From IMG/VR virus record IMGVR_UViG_3300025326_000125, positions 1 through 36,313 of that record: a stretch of DNA of 36,313 bases, one strand, 5' to 3'. The DNA is from a virus. Positions 1 through 5,325 of the stretch are shown here, piece by piece (within the stretch, counting starts at the first letter, position 1; each line of letters begins with the position of its first letter). The notes under the pieces were generated by a model. The model did not search any database, was not told where the DNA came from, and was given only the letters and a program-made list of their open reading frames with translations. The position numbers and the translations under genes were made by a program.

Positions 1-1019
1 TTGATAGCGGTATATTTATCAGAGCCACGCGCTTCGTTATTTGATTTAGGAGATGAAGTTCTCTTTTGAGTGTGCTTCATACGCTCGTGTTTGATAGCGA
101 ACTCCCCTTCGGTATCCAAACTTGACCAATCATTTAATTGAGCTTGAGTTCTACCCGATAGTGTTGCAATCTTACGTCTGCATTTAGCGAATATTGCATT
201 AACTTTCCACCAATCAATAGGCTTGAGTGAGTCACGGCTTACGTGTATGTGCATACCACATTTACGGGTGTCAAAGGCTTCAAGCCCTAACTTTTGTAAC
301 TCCCATATCTTACGGCTTATTTTATAGTCACTCATGTATGCCTTAGTCATTGGCATGAATATCGTTTCGTACCCATACTCAACAGAAGCGTCCCACTCCA
401 TTATACAATGGCGCTCATCTTTGTTAAGGATTTTGTCGGCCATGAACGCATAGTAGTTTGCATATTCTTTGTGGCTACCGTTACGATGTGCTTTCGGTAT
501 ATAAGCCTCAAGCTCTACCCCAAAGAATCGGGTTCGTTTACCTACGACTTCATGTGGTGCGCTAAAGAATTTTAATGGAGGTCGTTCCCTGTTGTGGTAA
601 TTAGAGATGATGTTTTTATAAGCACCAAGCCCACGTTTAGAGAATTTATACCCATCACATTCAATAGCGTCTGCTATTTCATGGTAGTCGTTATTTTGAT
701 GGCACTTAAAAAAGTGGTCATTAATTACAGACTCATGGATGTAAATGGTTCCGCCTTCAAGAAGTCGAACACTCACTAAATCAGGAGCCTGTATTTGTGA
801 ATAACTACACGTTTTCCATGAATCCTTTGCCGATGGATGATATAGCACGTCTTTATACGCCAATGCCTCGCTCTTTTTAAGCTTTAAGCCAGTTTGCGGA
901 CACTCCATGTATTCATCAAAGCAGGTTCTACACAATGCTTCGCCATAGTCATCATACAGTGTGTTTGTGCTGCATTGCTTGGAGCAGTCAGCACATTTGG
1001 TTTTAGTTACTTTACTCAT
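1..1019 (-). CDS. Zinc-ribbon plus amidoligase-like (ATP-grasp-type) enzyme, C-terminus cut by window edge
   Basis: Reading leftward from ATG at 1019, an uninterrupted frame of 339 codons runs off the window. The first 45 residues carry a Cys cluster (CADC at about 9-12, then CRTC and a further Cys) resembling a zinc ribbon. About residue 166 begins FGVELE, followed by EWDASVEYGYETI and CGMHIHVSR (about residue 255). Acidic start strand, D-S-x-x-GxE and GxHxHVS are signatures I associate with the phage amidoligase family (PF12224), predicted COOH-amine ligases that form amide bonds on peptides or amino acids. Substrate is unknown. It is the last gene visible in the leftward operon, 11 nt after the small membrane gene. 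Family call is moderately sure; the end and the active-site remainder are not visible. Confidence 0.72.
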   Translation of the reverse strand, partial: MSKVTKTKCADCSKQCSTNTLYDDYGEALCRTCFDEYMECPQTGLKLKKSEALAYKDVLYHPSAKDSWKTCSYSQIQAPDLVSVRLLEGGTIYIHESVINDHFFKCHQNNDYHEIADAIECDGYKFSKRGLGAYKNIISNYHNRERPPLKFFSAPHEVVGKRTRFFGVELEAYIPKAHRNGSHKEYANYYAFMADKILNKDERHCIMEWDASVEYGYETIFMPMTKAYMSDYKISRKIWELQKLGLEAFDTRKCGMHIHVSRDSLKPIDWWKVNAIFAKCRRKIATLSGRTQAQLNDWSSLDTEGEFAIKHERMKHTQKRTSSPKSNNEARGSDKYTAI

Positions 1020-1030
1020 AATATGTGGAT

Positions 1031-1216
1031 TTATTGTGGTACAGTTCCGAATGTAATCATGCAGTATGCAATTGCAACCGCTAAGGTTATGCAAATGGTT
1101 GCAAGTAGCTTAATCTCCCACGATGTTGACAGTGAACGTTTGTGGGTTCTTGCCTTGTCGTTTTTCATTGCTTCGTATTCCTTACGAACCGCTGTTGAAT
1201 TGAATTGTCTGCTCAT
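1031..1216 (-). CDS. Small single-pass membrane protein
   Basis: A 61-residue protein with a basic N-terminal half (about 30 residues rich in Lys and Arg) and one hydrophobic segment at about residues 36-56 (LLATICITLAVAIAYCMITF), so probably a single-pass inner-membrane protein with the N-terminus in the cytoplasm. Its ATG overlaps the stop of the upstream gene as ATGA, which argues it is translated by coupling. No family recognised. It sits between a LPxxWxV-family gene and the amidoligase-like gene. Confidence 0.6.
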   Translation of the reverse strand: MSRQFNSTAVRKEYEAMKNDKARTHKRSLSTSWEIKLLATICITLAVAIAYCMITFGTVPQ

Positions 1217-1524
1217 ATAGTTTGATTGTTAAGTTTCTCTATAAATAATGCGAAGTCAGAAACCTCACCTTCTATTGGTCTGGCACATATCGCCACCCAT
1301 TCATCCGCGGTCATAAATACCACGTCAGGATGGAAGTGTTGCCAGTCTTGTTTTTTATGATAAGCTGACAAATTATTGCCAACCCCATAATATGATTCCG
1401 TTGCTCCTCCTGAATATCTTCTGTCGTAGTTCTCTTTTATATATGCGAGCACTGCTATAAAGTTATCCGAATTAAACTCAGCTTTAACCGCCCATGTTGG
1501 TGGTAGATTAGGGTTTATTGGCAT
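1213..1524 (-). CDS. LPxxWxV-family small protein, copy A
   Basis: A 103-residue hypothetical protein. It starts with LPPTWAV, has a central SYYGVG, and ends with SDFALFIEKLNN. The same three blocks, in the same order, are found in the genes at 1508-1837 and 2767-3060, so the three form a paralogous family within this operon. No membrane segment, no signal peptide and no catalytic motif are evident. The start overlaps the upstream copy B by 17 nt and the stop overlaps the next gene as ATGA, giving a tightly coupled set. Function unknown; small acidic phage proteins of this build occur in many Bacteroidota phages and could be host-interaction factors, but that is only inference. Confidence 0.75.
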   Translation of the reverse strand: MPINPNLPPTWAVKAEFNSDNFIAVLAYIKENYDRRYSGGATESYYGVGNNLSAYHKKQDWQHFHPDVVFMTADEWVAICARPIEGEVSDFALFIEKLNNQTI

Positions 1525-1837
1525 CTAATTTGTTTATGAATTTTGAAAAATCTGATTCTTCGGCTTCTGTAATTGGTTCGCTTGTCTCTATGCTCATCAT
1601 GCTCATGAAGTCGTATATGGTTAAAAGTTCAGCACCGTCAGCTTCTGGGCAATCCCATCCGCTTCTTTCCATTCCATCCGAGTCAACTCCGTAATAACAT
1701 TCTGAGTCTCCATTAAAGCCTGCGTCATAACGGTCGTTTAGGTATTCAATAACGTGCTCACGGAATAATCTAAACTCTTCCGAGTCGCTATCTCCTGACC
1801 AAACAGCCCACGCTTCAGGCAAGTTATTTCTAGGCAT
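1508..1837 (-). CDS. LPxxWxV-family small protein, copy B
   Basis: A 109-residue strongly acidic protein with LPEAWAV near the N-terminus, ECYYGVD in the middle, an LTxxDF block and a C-terminal SDFSKFINKL. These match copy A (downstream, overlapping) and copy C (2767-3060). Acidic residues are enriched throughout (many Asp and Glu), which fits a soluble cytoplasmic protein, possibly a DNA mimic or a host-protein binder, though nothing in the sequence proves either. The start overlaps the stop of the two-TM microprotein upstream by 8 nt. Function unknown. Confidence 0.75.
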   Translation of the reverse strand: MPRNNLPEAWAVWSGDSDSEEFRLFREHVIEYLNDRYDAGFNGDSECYYGVDSDGMERSGWDCPEADGAELLTIYDFMSMMSIETSEPITEAEESDFSKFINKLDANKP

Positions 1838-1997
1838 ATTGTTTAAGTTTATGGTTTATAATAAGAACACAACCCAATGAGATAATCGGTATCCACCACA
1901 TGTTGACAGTGAAAGCGCACAATAATCCCACTGGTAAGGAAAGTAATGAGAAAGCGAATAGCATATTAAGCACGAGTATTGTCGCTTGTTTCTTCAT
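1830..1997 (-). CDS. Two-TM membrane microprotein (55 aa)
   Basis: Frame from ATG at 1997 to TAG at 1830. The protein begins MKKQATILVLNMLF and consists almost entirely of two hydrophobic segments (about residues 5-30 and 32-50) separated by a short Asn-Met-Trp-Trp turn, ending with a basic tail (NHKLKQYA). Its size and topology resemble small phage membrane proteins, including some holin-like ones, but it is far from the lysins at 8220 and 12239, so a holin role is not supported. It fills the space between the genes at 2016 and 1508, and its stop overlaps the next start by 8 nt. Confidence 0.6.
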   Translation of the reverse strand: MKKQATILVLNMLFAFSLLSLPVGLLCAFTVNMWWIPIISLGCVLIINHKLKQYA

Positions 1998-2015
1998 TAC
2001 ATTGTTTATTAAATT

Positions 2016-2216
2016 TTATAAAATCACCTCTTTAACCTCATACTTTGTTCGTTCATTACTGTTTTGAGTAGCGATTTCATCCGCTTTTTCTTTTTCATTA
2101 AATTTCATCACATCACAATCAGGCGCATCAGATGAAACAAACACACCCCTAGTTTCATTGTAGCACATGTAAAAAACATGTCCGCTAACTTTTATAAATA
2201 TTATATACTTTTTCAT
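2016..2216 (-). CDS. Hypothetical protein (66 aa)
   Basis: A short protein with a beta-rich N-terminus (KKYIIFIKVSGHVFYMC), a central Asp/Pro/Cys turn and a charged C-terminus with an E/K-rich helix. No known motif recognised. The start lies one base after the stop of the upstream gene (2218), and the downstream gene begins 18 nt on, so it belongs to the same leftward operon. Probably a real early gene because of the tight packing; function unknown. Confidence 0.6.
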   Translation of the reverse strand: MKKYIIFIKVSGHVFYMCYNETRGVFVSSDAPDCDVMKFNEKEKADEIATQNSNERTKYEVKEVIL

Positions 2217-2217
2217 A

Positions 2218-2415
2218 TTAATTATATTTAGATAGTATTCTAAGCTTCACATTATATGCACGTTGCACACGAATATCCGTAAGCTTTAATAGCTCAGGCA
2301 TAGTGTTACTGTTCTTGAGTTTATATACACGCATAGAGGTCTCAATCTGAGCCTCTTCTGCTAATGAGTTTAAAGCTACGCTTGTAACCCATGTTGATAA
2401 TAGATTGCTACTCAT
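2218..2415 (-). CDS. Hypothetical protein (65 aa)
   Basis: A mostly helical small protein (MSSNLLSTWVTSVALNSLAEE ...) without membrane segments or recognised motifs. Start context on the minus strand is A/T-rich ending in AACC before ATG, as in several neighbours. It begins 2 nt after the stop of the 45-residue gene upstream and ends one base before the next start, so the spacing favours a genuine operon member. Function unknown. Confidence 0.6.
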   Translation of the reverse strand: MSSNLLSTWVTSVALNSLAEEAQIETSMRVYKLKNSNTMPELLKLTDIRVQRAYNVKLRILSKYN

Positions 2416-2417
2416 GG

Positions 2418-2555
2418 TTATATAGGTTTAAAGTATTCAGCATTGTCAAAACTTATTGGCTCGTCATCAACTAAGATAGCACGTACATGGCCTCCGAATG
2501 TATCGAAGACTTGACCGGACACAAGATGCCCTATGGATTTGATTAGTTCGTACAT
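2418..2555 (-). CDS. Hypothetical microprotein (45 aa)
   Basis: Frame from ATG 2555 to TAA 2418, encoding MYELIKSIGHLVSGQVFDTF followed by GGHVRAILVDDEP and ISFDNAEYFKPI. It looks like a small beta-sheet fold (alternating hydrophobics) and contains an acidic DDE turn. It exactly fills the space between the flanking genes (2 nt before the next ATG, about 18 nt after the previous stop), and its start context (AATACC then ATG) matches that of the upstream gene. No family recognised. Confidence 0.55.
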   Translation of the reverse strand: MYELIKSIGHLVSGQVFDTFGGHVRAILVDDEPISFDNAEYFKPI

Positions 2556-2573
2556 GGTATTATGGTTTGTTGG

Positions 2574-2762
2574 TTATTTGTTCTCTACTTGCCACACAAA
2601 GAACTGCGTAAAAAGTGGGTGATTATTATAGCCATTGGTTACTTTTGGTTCCCCACACATAATCCACCCATTTCTAAGTTTTTCATCGCACCCTTCAGCG
2701 AATCCATTCTTCGTGTCCCTTGACACTACGCATATTCTAATTGGTCTGTGTTTTGGCTTCAT
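2574..2762 (-). CDS. Hypothetical basic protein (62 aa)
   Basis: A 62-residue protein, basic at the N-terminus (MKPKHRPIRICVVSRD) with three Cys (C11, C25, C36) and aromatic residues at the C-terminus (FTQFFVWQVENK). Four bases separate its start from the stop of the upstream LPxxWxV copy C. Nothing identifies its function; the Cys spacing is not a classical zinc finger. Confidence 0.6.
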   Translation of the reverse strand: MKPKHRPIRICVVSRDTKNGFAEGCDEKLRNGWIMCGEPKVTNGYNNHPLFTQFFVWQVENK

Positions 2763-2766
2763 GGTA

Positions 2767-3060
2767 TTATGAATTAAGTTTGTCTATGAATCGTGCGAAG
2801 TCTGATATATTTTCGTCCTTATACTCACCGTTGATGAGGTTTAAGAACTCTTCAAGTGTAAGGATTTCGCCACACTCTTCTCTTGATGCGTGTTTGTATT
2901 GTCCATTCCACCCGAAGTATAACTCTGGGTGGTTGTGATAAATTCTAGGCCAGTCTGCTGCGTCTGTGTCGTTTTCGGCTATGTATTCAATGACCTTCTT
3001 GTACTCAGGGTCTCGTGAAAAGAATACGCACCACGCACTAGGTAGGCTTGGATGAATCAT
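2767..3060 (-). CDS. LPxxWxV-family small protein, copy C
   Basis: A 97-residue protein with LPSAWCVFF, a central ELYFGW block, EILTLEEFLNLI and a C-terminal SDFARFIDKLNS. It is the third member of the paralogous family also present at 1213-1524 and 1508-1837, and the copy in which the LTxEEF block is clearest. The ATG overlaps the stop of the upstream 30-residue membrane peptide as TAATG. No catalytic signature. Function unknown; its separation from the other two copies by six genes suggests an old duplication rather than a recent tandem event. Confidence 0.75.
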   Translation of the reverse strand: MIHPSLPSAWCVFFSRDPEYKKVIEYIAENDTDAADWPRIYHNHPELYFGWNGQYKHASREECGEILTLEEFLNLINGEYKDENISDFARFIDKLNS

Positions 3061-3152
3061 TAGTCTTTGGTGTATATTCGTACCAAGGCCACTAAGAAAG
3101 TAACCATTGAGCCACCCATTAAGAGCAGGTATATTGTTATGATTGTAGTCAT
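3060..3152 (-). CDS. Single-pass membrane micropeptide (30 aa)
   Basis: Frame from ATG 3152 to TAA 3060-3062, encoding MTTIITIYLLLMGGSMVTFL followed by VALVRIYTKD. Almost the whole peptide is one hydrophobic helix with a basic C-terminal tail. The stop overlaps the next ATG as TAATG. It would be missed by any ORF threshold above 30 codons. Real translation is likely from the coupling but not proven. Confidence 0.45.
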   Translation of the reverse strand: MTTIITIYLLLMGGSMVTFLVALVRIYTKD

Positions 3153-3189
3153 GTTCGTGTCTATTTAATTGTTATTTAATTGAACTCAC

Positions 3190-3206
3190 GAGCCGATTAC
3201 GGCTCA
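3190..3206 (-). terminator. Short GC hairpin between operon genes (attenuator-like)
   Basis: A perfect 6-bp inverted repeat, GAGCCG-ATTA-CGGCTC, lies in the gap between the Ala/Asp-rich gene (ending 3214) and the membrane micropeptide (starting 3152). No U-run follows on the minus strand, so it is at most a weak pause or an RNA-processing or stabilising hairpin rather than a full intrinsic terminator. Confidence 0.3.
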
Positions 3207-3209
3207 TTG

Positions 3210-3250
3210 TATATTAGTTTAGGTTTATTTTATTGTCTTCAAAGAATTTT
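3210..3250. repeat. 41-bp direct repeat, copy 1
   Basis: An exact 41-bp sequence covering the 3' end and stop region of the Ala/Asp-rich gene recurs at 3778-3818, at the 3' end of the upstream gene. Both copies encode the same C-terminal FFEDNKINLN and a short stretch after the stop. Identity at the DNA level shows a recent duplication or gene conversion. Confidence 0.9.
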
Positions 3251-3765
3251 ATAACCGCTGTAATGAATGCCTTTTTATAAGCAGCATCAGCAGCATCAGC
3301 ATCAGCAGCATAAGCAGCAGCATCAGCAGCATCAGCAGCATAAGCACCATAAGCAACAGCATAAGCAGCAGCAGCAGCATCAGCATCAGCATCAGCATCA
3401 GCAGCATCAGCAGCATAAGCAGCATCTCGCCTCTTTGCAAGCAAATCGTCTCGCGTTATTTTACCGGCATTAAAGTCATCTATTGCATCCAAGCACTCAC
3501 GAACTCTTTTGTCATTTGGGTATTTGTTTTCGTAAATAGGCAATACGACCCTAGCTAATATTAACGCAAGGTCAATGCGGTTTTTGGTAGTCATTTCACA
3601 CGCATTAATAAACCACCAACGTTTGTCTTTCATTGGTATTTCGGAGTTCATTATATCAGCGATGGTGATTTCATTCTGTTTAATGAACGAAAGTTTTTCT
3701 GCCTGTTCTTCGGAATAGCAGCCGCGATTATCCATCACGTATTTAGGGGTGAATACTGATTTCAT
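3214..3765 (-). CDS. Ala/Asp/Tyr low-complexity repeat protein
   Basis: A 183-residue protein. The N-terminal 110 residues look like a normal helical domain (MKSVFTPKYVMDNRGCYSEE ... DDLLAKRRD). About residues 112-165 are a degenerate repeat of Ala with Asp or Tyr at every second or third place, encoded by a GCA/GCATCA/GCATAA-type tract on the plus strand at 3280-3424. The last 11 residues, KFFEDNKINLN, are identical to the C-terminus of the next gene upstream. Alanine-rich AAY/AAD repeats of this sort are known from many phage proteins of unknown function and are predicted helical. The tract can probably change length by slippage. Starts 16 nt after the preceding stop. Confidence 0.7.
   Translation of the reverse strand: MKSVFTPKYVMDNRGCYSEEQAEKLSFIKQNEITIADIMNSEIPMKDKRWWFINACEMTTKNRIDLALILARVVLPIYENKYPNDKRVRECLDAIDDFNAGKITRDDLLAKRRDAAYAADAADADADADAAAAAYAVAYGAYAADAADAAAYAADADAADAAYKKAFITAVIKFFEDNKINLN
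3276..3428. repeat. Trinucleotide-type low-complexity tract (GCA/TCA/TAA units)
   Basis: About 150 bp built from gcagcatcagcagcataagc-like units in varying order, all in multiples of three. It encodes the Ala-Asp/Tyr region on the minus strand and generates long spurious ORFs (Leu/Met-rich and His/Gln-rich) in other frames. Expected to be length-variable. Confidence 0.85.
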
Positions 3766-3777
3766 GGTTATTTCGTT

Positions 3778-3818
3778 TATATTAGTTTAGGTTTATTTTA
3801 TTGTCTTCAAAGAATTTT
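3778..3818. repeat. 41-bp direct repeat, copy 2
   Basis: Second copy of the sequence at 3210-3250, covering the last codons and stop of the 72-residue gene and some bases beyond it. The two copies lie 568 bp apart, so recombination between them would remove the Ala/Asp-rich gene almost exactly. Confidence 0.9.
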
Positions 3819-4000
3819 GTTGTCATTTCATCTAATTGTTCCTCGTATAACCATTCATAAGCAGTAGCGTACATTTCACGATAGGCTGCGTTAAAGTTTT
3901 CTTCCCAACCATCAACCTCAAATGCGTGGTCTTCAGCGTGAAGATGTGCTAAAAACATAGCCCTACGACAAGCGAGTTCTTCTTTTGTTAGATGAGCCAT
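3782..4000 (-). CDS. Hypothetical protein (72 aa) sharing its C-terminus with the next gene
   Basis: A helical acidic protein beginning MAHLTKEELACRRAMFLAHL, rich in Tyr and Trp in its second half (YREMYATAYEWLYEEQ). The last ten residues, FFEDNKINLN, are identical in protein and DNA to the end of the 183-residue gene downstream. This suggests that the two share an ancestral C-terminal segment, or that the end was copied. No recognised motif; soluble. Starts 14 nt after the stop of the 53-residue gene upstream. Confidence 0.65.
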   Translation of the reverse strand: MAHLTKEELACRRAMFLAHLHAEDHAFEVDGWEENFNAAYREMYATAYEWLYEEQLDEMTTKFFEDNKINLN

Positions 4001-4014
4001 TGTGTATGTGGGTT

Positions 4015-4176
4015 TTAGTTGTTATTTACTATGAATTTTCTTGTAACATACGCGTCAGCCACAAACGCTGCGAAGTCTGACGCATAAGAGTCGTTGCTGT
4101 ATGAGTGGAGATAAGCCACGTCATAAGCTAGCATGTACAGTTTTCTGTACTGTCTTGTTTTATACACATCAACCAT
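4015..4176 (-). CDS. Hypothetical microprotein (53 aa), first gene of the leftward operon
   Basis: Frame from ATG 4176 to TAA 4015, beginning MVDVYKTRQYRKLYMLAYDV and ending FIVNNN. It is rich in Tyr and contains YASDFAAFVADAYV, which echoes the SDFxxFI block of the LPxxWxV family and could be a remnant of it. It is the most upstream gene of the leftward block; a terminator for transcription coming from the right lies 31 nt upstream, so the operon promoter should lie between 4177 and about 4210. No exact TAnnTTTG box is there (nearest is TACATTTA). Confidence 0.5.
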   Translation of the reverse strand: MVDVYKTRQYRKLYMLAYDVAYLHSYSNDSYASDFAAFVADAYVTRKFIVNNN

Positions 4177-4206
4177 GATTATATGATTTTAGGATTAGAT
4201 TAAATG

Positions 4207-4240
4207 TAAAAAACCCCACAGTTTTTTGGCTGTGGGGGTT
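4207..4240 (-). terminator. Rho-independent terminator (leftward)
   Basis: A 10-bp GC-rich stem (AACCCCACAG paired with CTGTGGGGGTT, one bulged G) with an 8-nt loop. On the minus strand it is followed by a run of six T. It would stop leftward transcripts from the 4240-5290 region before the early operon, implying that something is transcribed there. Confidence 0.75.
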
Positions 4241-4531
4241 GCATTGTTGTCTTTTCATTCCTGCTGTTAGACCTATTGCTAGGTGATAGGCAACAGTACA
4301 CGCCTACGCTTGCATTATTGGGTTAATATTCACACCAATAGCTTCCATCCCTGCCCACATTACGGGCGCTGAGGTGCTAGATTCACGGCAGATGGTGTGT
4401 ATTGTTTTGGACTCAAGCCAGTAAAGACTGGCTGTGTTATGTTCTCGTCCTGTTGTATTATTAGAGAGCGTGGAGGTTCCAATGTCTCGGAGGTTACTAT
4501 TGTTCGCCTACTCCTGTTCGCCTTTGCTTTG

Positions 4532-4612
4532 TTAATGGTTCTCTTACACCTCCACCATAAGGATATTGTACGGGATTTAATGGTTCTCTTACACCTCCAC
4601 CATAAGGATATT
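4532..4612. repeat. Two 36-bp direct repeats with 45-bp period
   Basis: Identical copies at 4532-4567 and 4577-4612, separated by 9 bp. The period is a multiple of three. On the minus strand one frame reads YPYGGGVREPLNPVQ and then YPYGGGVREPL again; on the plus strand the repeat reads LMVLLHLHHKDI. Which strand, if either, is translated is not clear. Confidence 0.85.
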
Positions 4613-4892
4613 CAGACCTAAGCCTGACTAAATTTTGCACACTAATAAAGCAAGGGCACGCCCTTTGCAGCTATTTACTGTTAATTCAGTTCTCAGGTTG
4701 CCTCATTATTAACTTCGGGTATTAACCTCTGTTAACCTACACACAACCAATTAGACAAGACCTACTATACTACCTTACATAGCATAGCTTACGCACTCAT
4801 ACATGGACTATGAACAATAAATACTTTTGCACGTCTTAGGTGACTACTTATTGCAAGTTTTCTTCGTAATACGGTTATTTATTAGTGGATTA

Positions 4893-4917
4893 ATTGATTA
4901 ACAGAAGGTTAATCAAT
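4893..4917. promoter_or_regulatory. Perfect 10-bp inverted repeat (operator or RNA hairpin)
   Basis: ATTGATTAAC and GTTAATCAAT flank a 5-nt AGAAG loop. The arms are AT-rich and perfectly matched. This fits a dimeric-protein operator or a hairpin in an untranslated RNA; no T-run makes it a terminator. Confidence 0.5.
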
Positions 4918-4994
4918 AGTAAAAATAAATACAGGTTTTTAATACATTTAACCATAAAATAACGTTCAATTTGCACAGGGCAAAGTTATTTTAT

Positions 4995-5014
4995 ACAGAA
5001 GTTGTCTCTTCTGT
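4995..5014. promoter_or_regulatory. 7-bp stem-loop
   Basis: ACAGAAG and CTTCTGT form a perfect 7-bp stem around TTGTCT. It lies next to a minus-strand TAACTTTG box (4981-4988) that matches the Bacteroidota TAnnTTTG -7 element but has no evident -33 TTG. Regulatory role is speculative. Confidence 0.35.
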
Positions 5015-5293
5015 CGTCTTTTACTTGTCTTCTGATTTTAGCCTAAAAAAGAAAATAAGGCAACTAAAACCTATCTAATTGCATAGTATAACATTTCAGT
5101 TATACAGGTCAATTATACCTTTATTTGCGCCTGTCCCCTTCGCGTAAAGTTCTCACAGTCAGTAGTCAATACTGATTTTTTAGGGCTCACATGTTTTAAA
5201 ACTAAACAGGCTCGTATTGTGTTAATATTGGTTAGTACATTGTTTTCAGTACTCTAAGCCACCTAACCACGTCAAGGTTATTAACTAAGGTGG

Positions 5294-5318
5294 TAAAAAG
5301 CCCCCATTTAAGGGGGCT
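5294..5318 (-). terminator. Rho-independent terminator of the 5326-5841 gene
   Basis: Perfect 7-bp stem (AGCCCCC with GGGGGCT) around a 6-nt loop, followed on the minus strand by a T-run. It lies 8 nt after the stop of the 171-residue gene, so that gene is its own transcription unit. Confidence 0.85.
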
Positions 5319-5325
5319 GTAATAA

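Larger units (their letters stand above)
4241..5293. other. Non-coding region with hairpins and repeats, no convincing gene
   Basis: About 1 kb without a convincing ORF. It holds a 36-bp sequence repeated with a 45-bp period and hairpins at 4893-4917 and 4995-5014, and it ends leftward in a strong terminator. Two short minus-strand frames look protein-like: one with repeated YPYGGGVREPL ending near 4490, and one in another frame ending in VNINPIMQA at 4304-4306. They lack good starts and lie in different frames, so they may be a decayed gene or chance. An untranslated RNA is the other option. Confidence 0.5.

Noticed and set aside
894-1220. Plus-strand 108-codon ORF with hydrophobic stretches
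   Set aside because: Antisense to the amidoligase-like N-terminus and the membrane gene, both of which are supported by motifs and coupling.
3276-3428. CRISPR-like array
   Set aside because: No constant repeat with unique spacers; it is a coding low-complexity tract.
3249-3473. Leu/Met-rich minus-strand and His/Gln-rich plus-strand ORFs over the repeat tract
   Set aside because: Pure frame shadows of the GCA/TCA repeat that encodes the Ala/Asp/Tyr region.
4532-4612. Two-unit CRISPR or phage mini-array
   Set aside because: Only two units with a 9-bp spacer, too short for a spacer.
4397-4621. Plus-strand 74-codon ORF with LMVLLHLHHKDI repeats
   Set aside because: Opposes the only evident terminator direction, has no start context, and its repeat is explained by the 45-bp DNA duplication.
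4822-4829. Plus-strand TACTTTTG promoter box
   Set aside because: Matches TAnnTTTG, but no -33 element and no rightward gene follow; such matches are expected by chance in AT-rich DNA.
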